This document shows positions 17,455 through 26,220 of a stretch of 64,000 nucleotides of DNA, in pieces. The notes below the pieces were generated by a model. That model made no database searches. It was given only the letters and a program-made list of their open reading frames with translations, and was not told the DNA's origin. Position 1 is the stretch's first letter. Each line of letters starts with the position of its first letter. Both the position numbers and the translations under genes were made by a program. The stretch spans positions 213,392 to 277,391 of the forward strand of contig JACKAB010000009.1 of the NCBI GenBank assembly GCA_020635285.1, read 5' to 3'. The DNA comes from Ignavibacteriales bacterium. GTDB lineage: Bacteria > Bacteroidota > Ignavibacteria > Ignavibacteriales > Melioribacteraceae.

Positions 17455-17844
17455 ATGAAAAAGGGTCTTATCTTATTAATCCTTATCTTCTTAACACTAA
17501 ACATAAACGCCACAAAAACTGAATTAAATCTTTACCAAAGTGAAGAGTATTTAGCTTTTGCTGAAGAAATGCCAACTCCGCTTGGAGGAATGGAAGGAAT
17601 TTACAGTATGATAAAATATCCGGAACTTGCCATAAAAGGAGGAGTGCAAGGAAAGGTATATGTATTGGCATTTGTTAATGAAAACGGAGAGGTGGATGAT
17701 GTAAAAGTTGTTAAAGGAATTGGAGCTGGTTGCGATGAAGAAACTATTGCAGCCGTAAAGAAAACGAAATTTTCCCCTGCTAAATCTGGTGGAAAAAATG
17801 TTAAAGTAAAAATGTCTCTACAAATTCAATTTAAATTAACCTAA
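17455..17844 (+). CDS. Exported TonB C-terminal domain protein
   Basis: A 129-residue protein: a signal peptide at about 1-20 followed directly by a TonB C-terminal domain (about 45-129). The family pattern is P-E-L-A-I-K-G-G-V-Q-G-K-V, then F-V-N-E-N-G-E-V-D-D-V-K-V-V-K-G, and A-A-V-K-K-T-K-F-S-P-A. Full TonB proteins have a proline-rich periplasmic spacer and an uncleaved membrane anchor; both are missing, so this is either a soluble periplasmic domain or anchored by its uncleaved leader. A good GGGG Shine-Dalgarno site precedes the ATG. The chemoreceptor gene starts 24 bases later. Confidence 0.82.
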   Translation: MKKGLILLILIFLTLNINATKTELNLYQSEEYLAFAEEMPTPLGGMEGIYSMIKYPELAIKGGVQGKVYVLAFVNENGEVDDVKVVKGIGAGCDEETIAAVKKTKFSPAKSGGKNVKVKMSLQIQFKLT

Positions 17845-17868
17845 AATAAACTCAAAATCGGTCGAGCT

Positions 17869-20019
17869 ATGCTATCAGTAATTAAGAATTTAAAGTTTGT
17901 CAGAAAAGTACAATTCGGATTTCTTCTCTTGGGCACAATATCTACATTAATCGCATTAAGTGATTTGTACCAAATCAACAGAATGAAAACTTCTAAAGCG
18001 GCTCTTTATACTGATTTCATTGAGCCAAAAGAACACGTAGCTGAATTATATAGTGAATTCCAGAAAACGCAGTTTGTGATGTTAAAGTTTTCTATTGAGG
18101 AATTTGCATCCGAGTTTAAAAATAATATTACAGCATATAATTTTCACAAAGAAAAAATTGATCGGATTCTAGATTCATTAAGTTCAGATATAGTCTCAGA
18201 TGATATGGTGCAAAAAGTAGACAATATAAAGTCAATTTGGGCAAACTATAAAAATGTGGTTGCCGACGCAATAATTAGTGCATCAGCTTCCGGAATGTAT
18301 GATATGGCTGCTGTTATCTCGACAACATCCGGAGAGGAAGTTGGTAATAAACTAGTAGATAATTTTGATGAAATAATTGAAAATTTGAAATACAAATCTG
18401 AAAAATTAAATCAAGAATTTTATAAAGCTGAAACAGATTCGTTTCTATTTCTTGTTACTGGAATGATTACAGGTACTCTTGTTTTATTACTTAGTGTATT
18501 TATTCTCGCTCCAAAAATTAGCAAGCCCATCGGGGATATTATGAATATCTTCAAAGAATTTTCATTGGGTAATTTTAATATTAATATAAAACATGAATCA
18601 GATGATGAATTTGGAAAACTGTTGAAAATGGCGGATAAATTCAAGGATGCTCAATTAGAAAAGATTAATGCAGCGTATGCAATAGCAGATGGTAGCTTAG
18701 AAAAGGTTAATGAAGCTTCGGATAAAGATGCTTTAGCAATGGCATTTAATAAGGAAGTGACTACGCTGGAACACATGCTTTCAGAAATTGATTTAATGTT
18801 AGAAGCTAATGAAAAAGGAGATTTACATTTTGAACTTAATGTTGAAAATTTCTCTGGTGGATGGTCAAAAGTCTTAGAGGGTTTTAATAAAGTAAGACAA
18901 TCAACTCTTGCTCCAATTGATGAAGCCCGTAAGGTTTTGGCTTTAATGGCTCAAGGAGATTTTAGAACAAAAATGGATGGTAACTATAAAGGTGAGTATG
19001 AAAAAATTAAAAATGATGTTAATAAAGTTATTATCTCACTAAACGAAATTATTGGACGCGTTAAAATAAGTACTGAAGAATTGGCATCATCAGCCAATCA
19101 AATTCAATCAAGTACAGTTGAAATGGCAGCTGGTGCAAGTGAGCAAAATTCACAAACTCATGAAGTTGTATCTTCAATTGAAGAAATGACACGAACAATC
19201 ACCGAAAGCACAAGAAATGCTACAGAAGCATCCCTAACTGCTGAGAAAGCTGGAAATAGGGCAAGGAACGGTGGTAAAGTTGTTGAAGAAACTATTGAAG
19301 GAATTAATAGAATTGCAGATGTCGTAATAAAATCAGCTGTGACAATTGAAGAATTGGGAAGATCGAGCGATCAAATTGGTGCAATAATTAAAACTATAAA
19401 TGAAATTGCTGACCAGACCAATTTACTAGCTCTTAATGCTGCAATTGAGGCTGCAAGAGCAGGTGAACATGGAAGAGGCTTTGCTGTTGTTGCCGATGAA
19501 GTTAGAAAATTAGCAGAGAGGACAACTGGAGCCACAAACGAAATAACACAAATGATTAAAAGAATTCAACATGATACAAGTGGAGCAGTAGCTTCTATTG
19601 AAAAAGGAAAAGATGAAGTTGAAAGGGGAAAATCTCTTGCAGGCGACGCTGGGAATTCGTTACAAGAAATTATTACCAATACGGATGAAGTTACATCTTT
19701 AATTAACCAACTTGCTGCTGCAAGTGAAGAACAGAATGCAACCAGTCAACAGATTTCACAAAATGTTGAGATGATTCAACATGTTGCTCAGCAAAATTCA
19801 GATGGAACGGATCAGATAAGTTTTGCCGCAGAAAATCTAAATAAACTCACCGAAAACTTACAGGCAATTGTAAATAAATTTCAATTAGCATCTTCCAGTG
19901 AGAGTTTTACTAAATTAGATGATTATTCTAATTCAAAAGTTAATTTAAAATATAAAAAAAGAAGTGGTATAAAATTTTTTCAGCAATCATTCATTTGTGT
20001 TTTTAGCATGAATGAGTGA
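17869..20019 (+). CDS. Methyl-accepting chemotaxis protein
   Basis: A 716-residue transmembrane chemoreceptor. TM1 is at about 14-30, a helical sensor domain of the four-helix-bundle type spans about 31-190, TM2 is at about 192-213, and a HAMP domain follows. The long cytoplasmic coiled coil includes the conserved hairpin tip E-I-A-D-Q-T-N-L-L-A-L-N-A-A-I-E-A-A-R and R-G-F-A-V-V-A-D-E-V-R. It signals to CheA/CheW, not encoded here. The final ~17 residues translate a run of seven A and a hairpin; one A fewer near 19960 would end the protein at a TAA after K-E-V-V, so the listed end may be slightly too long. Confidence 0.88.
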   Translation: MLSVIKNLKFVRKVQFGFLLLGTISTLIALSDLYQINRMKTSKAALYTDFIEPKEHVAELYSEFQKTQFVMLKFSIEEFASEFKNNITAYNFHKEKIDRILDSLSSDIVSDDMVQKVDNIKSIWANYKNVVADAIISASASGMYDMAAVISTTSGEEVGNKLVDNFDEIIENLKYKSEKLNQEFYKAETDSFLFLVTGMITGTLVLLLSVFILAPKISKPIGDIMNIFKEFSLGNFNINIKHESDDEFGKLLKMADKFKDAQLEKINAAYAIADGSLEKVNEASDKDALAMAFNKEVTTLEHMLSEIDLMLEANEKGDLHFELNVENFSGGWSKVLEGFNKVRQSTLAPIDEARKVLALMAQGDFRTKMDGNYKGEYEKIKNDVNKVIISLNEIIGRVKISTEELASSANQIQSSTVEMAAGASEQNSQTHEVVSSIEEMTRTITESTRNATEASLTAEKAGNRARNGGKVVEETIEGINRIADVVIKSAVTIEELGRSSDQIGAIIKTINEIADQTNLLALNAAIEAARAGEHGRGFAVVADEVRKLAERTTGATNEITQMIKRIQHDTSGAVASIEKGKDEVERGKSLAGDAGNSLQEIITNTDEVTSLINQLAAASEEQNATSQQISQNVEMIQHVAQQNSDGTDQISFAAENLNKLTENLQAIVNKFQLASSSESFTKLDDYSNSKVNLKYKKRSGIKFFQQSFICVFSMNE

Positions 20020-20022
20020 TTG
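19984..20022. terminator. Imperfect hairpin between convergent chemoreceptor and coaD genes
   Basis: CAATCATTCAT at 19984-19994 pairs with ATGAATGAGTGATTG at 20008-20022, with a four-base bulge. It lies where the two convergent genes end and overlaps the apparent 3' end of the chemoreceptor. No long T tract follows on either strand, so the terminator role is a guess from position. Confidence 0.35.
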
Positions 20023-20036
20023 TGAGAATATTTCTA

Positions 20037-20548
20037 TTATTGATCTCTGATATCCTGCTTGGGCGGTATACTCTCCAAACCTTTTTCAATTAACATTTTT
20101 GTCACAATTGGCGGAACAAATTCTGAAACGTCACTATTAAATTGAGCAAGGTTTCTTATTATTGTTGAGTTCAGATAAGTGTATTTTTCATGCGGCATCA
20201 AAAATATTGTTCTTAAATTTTCATCTAATTTCTATTCATTAAAGCCATTTGGAACTCATACTCAAAATCACTTATAGCTCGTAAACCTCTTATTATACCA
20301 ATTGCTCCAACTTCCTTTGCATGATCAACAACCAGTCCTTCAAATGAATCCACAAAAACGTTTTTAAATTTTCCCAAACAATCTTTAAGCATAATTAATC
20401 GTTCATCAACGGTGAACATTGGAGATTTAACTGGATTTCTTGCAACTGTAACAACAACCTTATCAAATAAATCCATTGCTCTTTTAATTACATCTATATG
20501 GCCGTTTGTTACAGGATCAAATGTTCCGGGATAAATTACTGTTTTCAT
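20037..20548 (-). CDS. coaD: Phosphopantetheine adenylyltransferase, one frameshift
   Basis: CoaD transfers AMP to 4'-phosphopantetheine, the fourth step of coenzyme A synthesis, and is essential in most bacteria. The first frame (start at 20548, M-K-T-V-I-Y-P-G-T-F-D-P) shows the T-N-G-H nucleotidyltransferase motif and I-I-R-G-L-R-A-I-S-D-F-E-Y-E-F-Q. It stops after M-N-R-N near 20225. One extra A in AGAAAT restores M-N-R-K-L and continues with T-I-F-L-M-P-H-E-K-Y-T-Y-L-N-S-T-I-I-R to a stop at 20037, giving the normal length of about 170 residues. I take the break as a consensus error. The gene may be co-transcribed with rsmD, 45 bases upstream. Confidence 0.85.
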
Positions 20549-20593
20549 ATTTTTAATTTCTTTCAAAAAAAATTTATATTAGTAAAATAATAA

Positions 20594-21139
20594 TTAATTA
20601 GTAAATTGATAAATTAAACTGTCGCCCAATTTTTTAATAGGTTCCATATTAAAATTTTCAATATCGGCTTTTTTAGTTTGAACAGATCTCTCAATAATTA
20701 AAATTCCTTCATCACTTAAAAATTTTTTCTTTTAAGTTCTCAAAAACTTTATAAATATCGTCTTTAAAAAAAATGGAGGATCAGCAATTATTAAATCGTA
20801 CCTATCATGCTCAGAAAGTTTTGTGAATTTTTCGGAAGTCATCTTATATACTTTACAGTTTTCTTCTACTTTTAATATTTCAATGTTGCTTAATATATTT
20901 TTATACACAATAAAATTATTTTCTATAAAGTGAACTTTTGCTGCCCCACGACTAACAATTTCTAATCCTAAAGATCCTGTGCCAGCATATAAATCGCATG
21001 CAAGAATATTTGAAAAATCAATTATGTTATTTAAGTAATTAAAAATCGATTCTTTGTTTTTATCGGTAGTTGGTCTAACCAATTTCGATTTAGGAAATTT
21101 TATTGTTCTTCCTTTTAAACTTCCAGAAATAATTCTCAT
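20594..21139 (-). CDS. rsmD: 16S rRNA m2G966 methyltransferase RsmD, frameshifted
   Basis: RsmD methylates G966 of 16S rRNA using S-adenosylmethionine. The N-terminus reads R-I-I-S-G-S-L-K-G-R, followed by R-P-T-T-D-K-N-K-E-S-I-F-N-Y, the SAM-binding D-L-Y-A-G-T-G-S-L-G-L-E, and catalytic D-P-P-F. The frame breaks just after D-P-P-F at a T run (about 20760) and again near 20725; correcting both gives K-D-D-I-Y-K-V-F-E-N-L and G-I-L-I-I-E-R-S-V, ending at 20594 with the expected length of about 180. Its ATG overlaps the TGA of the pilM-like gene (ATGA), so it is translationally coupled to it. Confidence 0.82.
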
Positions 21140-22054
21140 GATACCAATCTAAGCGCCATTCCTAATGCAGAGCTATATTTTGTGAGATTGCCTATGCTTA
21201 ATCTTTCATTAAGATGCGCAATATCAAGTTTCAATTCATTAAACGGTTCTATAATTGTTGAAGAAATATTGAGTGAATTTTCAATGTTAATTAGCAACTC
21301 ATTACTAATCTTTGATCCGAATAAAAATAGTTTTTCTATCTTTTCTCGTTTCAGATTTCTTTTCTCAATTTCTAAAAGAATATCTTTTATAAATATTGGA
21401 ACTTCTGAAATAGCATTTAAATTTTTTGTTTTTGAAAAAAACTAAATTGGTTTGATTAAAAACCATTGCCGATATTTTTGTATCTTCAATTAAAACGCTA
21501 ATTCCATTTGATTTCTTATTATTATAAAATAATATTGAGTTGGATGCAATATGAGAAATATCTGCTGCTTTTAATTGTAAATTATTTCTAACACAAAATT
21601 TGTAGAATCTTTTTAGCAAATCTTTATTAATTGCAAAAACTAATTCTCTTTTATATGAAAGATAATCTGGAGTTTCTAAGAATATTTTTTGAAAATAGAA
21701 CTCGGATTTATTTTCGACAGGAAATAATTTTGAAAATTCCCAAAGAGTGTAATCATTCAAGTCATTTTTAGTTAGATTTTTATCAACCGGAATTTCAAAA
21801 GTTTTAAAAAAACTTAAAGGTAATGAAAGTAAAACGTTGGTTGTTTTGAGTGGGTTTCTTAAGACTATTTCGTTGTAAGCATTTTGAAGAATGTGGATGA
21901 ATTTTGTTTCTTTAAGATTAGCTTCTAAAGCCTCATCAAAAAACTCTTCATCAACATTCTCCAAATAAATTTTATTTTCTTTTTGAGATATCTCAACTAA
22001 CTGCATTGCATGTTTTGCAATATTTATTCCTACTTGATTAGTTAAGATAGGCAT
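21136..22054 (-). CDS. PilM-like actin-fold protein, one frameshift
   Basis: About 305 residues when read across a single frame change near 21430 (an A/T run). The N-terminus V-G-I-N-I-A-K-H-A-M-Q-L-V-E-I is the phosphate-1 motif of PilM/FtsA-type ATPases; later come L-L-S-L-P-L-S-F-F and I-S-V-L-I-E-D-T-K. After the shift the frame continues E-I-E-K-R-N-L-K-R-E-K-I-E-K-L-F-L-F-G-S-K, the typical second-subdomain strand, and ends A-L-G-M-A-L-R-L-V. PilM organises type IV pilus or DNA-uptake machinery at the inner membrane. The neighbouring pilin-like and ComEA-like genes fit that setting. PilN/O/Q genes are not present here. Confidence 0.72.
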
Positions 22055-22061
22055 CCAATAT

Positions 22062-22616
22062 TTATTCCCAACTAGCTGTATTTTTTTTAGTTGGGCTTTC
22101 TAGATCGCCAATTTGTCCATAACCATCTGGGCTTTCAAGCTGATAGATTGAGCCAATTGTTTTAACAGTATCAACTCTAATAACTTTGCCTTTCATATTT
22201 ATAACAGTATCAATTTTTGTGGTTCTATCAATTTTTAGAATAAATGGTGTATGAGATTTTGGGGAATACATTAGTGACTCGGGAACGAACGAACCAACTG
22301 TTAATTTCTCGAACGGATTGGTTGATCGTTCAGTTAAAGAATCAACTCCGTTTATCGCGGCTAAAACTGTACTATCTGTTTTAACAAAATTTATTAGAGC
22401 ACTCAAATCATCGGTATATCTTCCATTTTTCTTTTCGTACATAATCTGGGCTTGCCTAATATTACTCATTCGCAAATGGGATTCAGTTTTGTAATACTTA
22501 TCCTTTTCCATAAAATCTGTTGGATCAACAATTGCAACTCTAATTAAAATATAAGCAAGTATTGCTATAACTAAGTATAAAGCAGCGTGTATATACCACG
22601 GTTCACTCTTTTTCAT
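22062..22616 (-). CDS. Membrane-anchored pilin-like protein, unknown
   Basis: A 184-residue protein with one membrane segment (about 9-27) and a periplasmic domain. The region M-S-N-I-R-Q-A-Q-I-M-Y-E-K-K-N-G-R-Y-T-D-D-L resembles the helix-to-loop part of GspG-type pseudopilins, where a long helix leads to a residue pattern Y-x-x-x-x-G-x-Y. There is no prepilin-peptidase site (no Gly-Phe-Thr-Leu-x-Glu), so it would not be processed as a pilin. It is 7 bases upstream of the pilM-like gene and 26 downstream of the ComEA-like gene, which suggests a part in pilus or DNA uptake. The fold assignment is inference. Confidence 0.55.
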   Translation of the reverse strand: MKKSEPWYIHAALYLVIAILAYILIRVAIVDPTDFMEKDKYYKTESHLRMSNIRQAQIMYEKKNGRYTDDLSALINFVKTDSTVLAAINGVDSLTERSTNPFEKLTVGSFVPESLMYSPKSHTPFILKIDRTTKIDTVINMKGKVIRVDTVKTIGSIYQLESPDGYGQIGDLESPTKKNTASWE

Positions 22617-22642
22617 TATTTTTCCTCCGGAGGTTAAAATCC

Positions 22643-23152
22643 TTAATTATCGATATATAAATATTTTTTAATGTTTTCTAATTTAACTTTACCAATACCT
22701 TTAACTTCAAGCAGTTCATTCAATTTTTTAAAACCGTTTTTCTTTTCTCTAAGACTTACAATTTTTTCTGCCGTTTTTGGTCCAATGCCAGGAAGTGTTA
22801 TTAGAACACTAACTGAGGCAGCATTTAAACTAATACTCTGTTCTTTTATATTAGTTTTATTTTTTTTATTTGTATCTAAATTGTTTACACTAAAATCAGA
22901 AAGTTCTCGCTCAGAATCAACTCTTTTTTCTATATTTTCAGTTTTAAGCAAAAGATTTTCTTTTTCTAGCGCCTTACTTAAACTATCGTAAAAATTAAAT
23001 CTATATTTTTCAATTGGTCCTTCAGAAATTTTTACTTCACTATACTTAACCGCAAAACCTAAGCCAATAGTTAAAAAAACAAACAAAATTGATTTGATTT
23101 CGCTTAAAGTTAAATTTAGCTTATACGAAATATACCTGAATAGTTTGTTCAA
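22643..23152 (-). CDS. ComEA-like helix-hairpin-helix protein
   Basis: A 169-residue protein with one membrane segment (about 21-38), a polar linker, and a C-terminal helix-hairpin-helix domain (about 110-169). The domain holds S-L-N-A-A-S, then the two hairpins L-P-G-I-G-P-K-T-A-E-K-I and V-K-G-I-G-K-V-K-L-E-N-I, as in ComEA, which binds incoming DNA in the periplasm during natural transformation. With the pilM-like and pilin-like genes directly downstream it forms a plausible competence-type cluster. ComEA-like proteins also occur in bacteria not known to be transformable. Confidence 0.8.
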   Translation of the reverse strand: MNKLFRYISYKLNLTLSEIKSILFVFLTIGLGFAVKYSEVKISEGPIEKYRFNFYDSLSKALEKENLLLKTENIEKRVDSERELSDFSVNNLDTNKKNKTNIKEQSISLNAASVSVLITLPGIGPKTAEKIVSLREKKNGFKKLNELLEVKGIGKVKLENIKKYLYIDN

Positions 23153-23196
23153 AATGAACCTTTTTTTTGAAACAAATTTATTCTTTTATATAAAAA

Positions 23197-24330
23197 TTAT
23201 TTATGTGGATTGCCAACATTAGGAGTTTTACTTAACTCCTTTAATAATTCCTTTTCTTTTGAATTTATTTTTTCAGGAACGTGTATGTTTATTCTCACTA
23301 ATTGATCACCTGAACCATGCTGATTTAAGTGCTGAATTCCTTTACCTCTCATCTTTAAAAATTTTCCAGGTTGTGTTCCCGCTTCAATTTTTAAACTGGC
23401 TCTTCCATTTATAGTTGGAATTTCTACTGAAGTTCCAATAACAATATCCGGATAACTCAAATATAAATCATAAATTAAATCATCTCCATCTCTAATAAAA
23501 TGTTGATGGTCTGTCTCCTGAAAAACTACAATTATATCACCGGCCGGTCCACCGTTTTTTCCTGCATTACCTTCTCCCCGCATAGTCATATAACTATTAT
23601 TTGTAACACCGGCAGGTACATTTACTTTTATTTTTGTTTCTTCCTGAATTCTTCCATCACCACTGCAAGTTTTACATGGATCGGAAATTATTTTTCCAGT
23701 TCCTCTGCAATTATGACAAACTGAGATATTTACAAACTGGCCGAAAATTGATCTTGAAACTTCTCTAACCTCACCTGAACCTTTACAAACTGTGCAAGAT
23801 TTAAATCCAGAGCTGCTATTTGCCCCAGTGCCGCTGCAAGTTGAGCAGGTATTATACTTTTTTATTTTAATTGTTTTTGATGTACCAGAAGCAATTTCTT
23901 CAAGAGTAAGTTTCATTGTAACTTTTAGATCAGAACCAGGAGTTCCTGTTTGAGTTCTTCTGCCCCCTCTGCCTGATCCACCGGTGTTAAATAAATCTTC
24001 AAAAATTGACGAACCGCCTCCACCGCCAAATCCGCCACCAAAAATATCGGAAAAATTACTAAAGATATCATTAATATTTTGATATTGATGGAAGTCTTGA
24101 CCACCTCTTAATCCGCTATGACCAAATCGATCGTACTTTGCTTTTTTATCATCGTTGCTTAACACTTCATAAGCTTCGGCTGCTTCTTTAAATTTTTCTT
24201 CCGCTGCTTTATCATCTGGATTTTTATCCGGATGGAATTGCATTGCTAATTTTCTATAAGCTTTTTTCATTTCGTCTTTGGTTGCATTTTTAGATACACC
24301 TAAGACTTCGTAATAATCTCTTTTATCCAT
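23197..24330 (-). CDS. dnaJ: Chaperone DnaJ
   Basis: A 377-residue type I J-protein. The J domain (1-70) has the H-P-D motif in M-Q-F-H-P-D-K-N. A Gly/Phe-rich region (about 85-130) follows. Four zinc-binding C-x-x-C-x-G-x-G repeats come next (C-S-T-C-S-G-T-G, C-T-V-C-K-G-S-G, C-H-N-C-R-G-T-G and C-K-T-C-S-G-D-G), then the client-binding domain. DnaJ delivers clients to DnaK and stimulates its ATPase. It is the third gene in hrcA-grpE-dnaJ, 8 bases after grpE; dnaK is not in this window. Confidence 0.96.
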   Translation of the reverse strand: MDKRDYYEVLGVSKNATKDEMKKAYRKLAMQFHPDKNPDDKAAEEKFKEAAEAYEVLSNDDKKAKYDRFGHSGLRGGQDFHQYQNINDIFSNFSDIFGGGFGGGGGSSIFEDLFNTGGSGRGGRRTQTGTPGSDLKVTMKLTLEEIASGTSKTIKIKKYNTCSTCSGTGANSSSGFKSCTVCKGSGEVREVSRSIFGQFVNISVCHNCRGTGKIISDPCKTCSGDGRIQEETKIKVNVPAGVTNNSYMTMRGEGNAGKNGGPAGDIIVVFQETDHQHFIRDGDDLIYDLYLSYPDIVIGTSVEIPTINGRASLKIEAGTQPGKFLKMRGKGIQHLNQHGSGDQLVRINIHVPEKINSKEKELLKELSKTPNVGNPHK

Positions 24331-24338
24331 TTAAACCC

Positions 24339-24994
24339 TTATTCTTCACTTTCTGTTTTAGATTCTTGGTTCTCAATACTTTCAACTTCTTTACTGACAA
24401 TAACTTTTGCATGCTTAATAACTTTATCTTTGTAAATATACCCTGGATCAACTTCTTCAATTACAGTATGAGGTGGAAATTCATTTGAAGGCTGCTGTAA
24501 AAGGGCTTCATGATATTCAACATCAAATTCTTGTCCTTTTGCATCAATCTTTTTGATTCCTTGTTCTGTTAAGGTTTTTGTAAACTTATCTAAAACTAGT
24601 TTTAATCCTTCTTTTACTGATTCAATTTTATCTGTATCAAGATGTAAAAGTGACCTTTGCAAATCATCATAAACAGGAAGTATTTTTAGGATAAAAGATT
24701 CAGCGCCATATTTAATTAAATTCATTTGATCATTTTCTGTGCGTCGTTTATAGTTCTCAAACTCAGCAACTTTTCTCAACAAAGAATCTTGTAAAGAACT
24801 TATTTTTTCTTCAAGCTCTATTTTTGAAGTTTCTTTTTCATTTTCTTCTTTCTCAACTTCTTTTTCAAAACTCTCCAATCTTTCTTTTAATTCTTTTTTT
24901 CTAATTCTTCCTCATTAAGTTCTTCAGATTTATTTTCACTTTTATTGAGCTCTTTTTCCTCATCTACTTTGTTTTCTTCTTTTTTATCTTTCAT
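24339..24994 (-). CDS. grpE: Nucleotide exchange factor GrpE, one frameshift
   Basis: GrpE releases ADP from DnaK. The main frame (to about 24900) shows the long coiled coil with R-K-V-A-E-F-E-N-Y-K-R-R and the C-terminal beta domain ending H-A-K-V-I-V-S-K-E. The upstream acidic, lysine-rich N-terminus lies in another frame from ATG at 24994, preceded by AGAGGAAATAA; a missing A in the run near 24900 separates them. Joined, it gives about 218 residues. The acidic low-complexity N-terminus is normal for the family. It is followed by dnaJ and preceded by hrcA. Confidence 0.9.
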
Positions 24995-25012
24995 TTATTT
25001 CCTCTAATCATT

Positions 25013-26058
25013 TTATTTACTAAAAATTTTTGATAAAATTTCTGCCATTTGAACAACCGCAGCAATTGAGTGTGAGTAACGCATTCGCTTTGGACCAATA
25101 ATGCCAATGCTCCCTGCAACTTGACCAATATTATAATCTTTAACAATTATACTGTAGTCGTTTAATTTTTCGTCGTTGCTTTCACTTCCAATTGTAACGG
25201 AAACTTGCCCTAAATTAAGGCTTGTTTTTTCATCCATCATATGAATTATAATATCTTTATCTTCAACTAATTCAATTATACTGCTGAATTTTTTACATCA
25301 GAAAATTCCGGATGACTTAATAAATTTTTTGCGCCGGTTATAATTGAGTCTTCATTCGATTTTACATCTGTAAATATTTCAGATATTGAATCTAAGAAAA
25401 CTCTAATTACCGGTTTTAAGTCAGTATCAGAAATATTTTTTACTCTTTCAGAAAATGTTTCTCTTATGCTTGTAAAAGTTAAACCAGCAAGCCTTTCGTT
25501 CAATAATCTTTCAATTGTTTTTATACTTTTTCTATCAAAACCGGAATTGATTTCTAAAGTTATAGTTCTTATCATTCCTGATATTATTGTAATTACAACC
25601 AACAATCTCGAACTTGAGACTTCGACTAGTTGAAGTCGTTCTAAAATTGCATTCCCAAATTTCGGATAACTAACATAAGCTAGCTGGTTAGTCAAGTTAC
25701 TCAATAAAGTTGATGTAATTTTTAATATTTCGTTTGTTTCAACATTAACTTGTTCAAGTTGAGATTCGATAAAATTAACTTCAGTTTGGGATAATTTCGG
25801 TGAATCCATTAAAGAATTAACATAATATCTGTAACCGATATCAGTTGGAACTCTTCCAGCTGAAGTATGTGGATGCCCTAAAAATCCAGACTCTTCTAAA
25901 TCTGACATTATATTTCTTACAGTAGCCGGAGAAATTCCTATATTATATTTTTTAGAAAGATTACGTGAGCCAACGGGATTAGCAGTTAAAATAAACTGGT
26001 GAATCACATATCTTAATATTGATTTTTCTCTTTCTGTTAAATTTTCTGTAAGCATCAC
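25013..26058 (-). CDS. hrcA: Heat-shock repressor HrcA, one frameshift
   Basis: HrcA represses chaperone operons by binding CIRCE operators. The first frame (26058 to about 25276) has the winged-helix R-E-K-S-I-L-R-Y-V-I and G-S-R-N-L-S-K-K-Y, then S-P-A-T-V-R-N-I-M-S-D-L-E and H-P-H-T-S-A-G-R-V-P-T, the family fingerprint. The frame breaks near 25280 and resumes to 25013 with I-G-P-K-R-M-R-Y-S, the typical C-terminal block. Joined length is about 345 residues. No inverted repeat matching CIRCE (TTAGCACTC, nine bases, GAGTGCTAA) is visible upstream of hrcA, so its own control here is unclear. Confidence 0.9.
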
Positions 26059-26096
26059 TTTTAATTATTTATTTAAAATAAACCTGTAAATTTATC

Positions 26097-26149
26097 AAAA
26101 ATCTAAAATAATTACACTTATTTCCATTAAATTTAATTATTAGATTTTT
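26097..26149. repeat. Inverted repeat between divergent hrcA and purM
   Basis: AAAAATCTAA (26097-26106) is repeated inverted as TTAGATTTTT (26140-26149), a perfect 10-bp match 33 bases apart, in the 162-base divergent promoter region. It could be an operator or chance in AT-rich DNA. Confidence 0.35.
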
Positions 26150-26220
26150 GCTGGTTTGTCAAGATTTTACACACAAATTACAAAGATGTTTCAAATTAAA
26201 TTTATAAGGATTTAGTTAGA

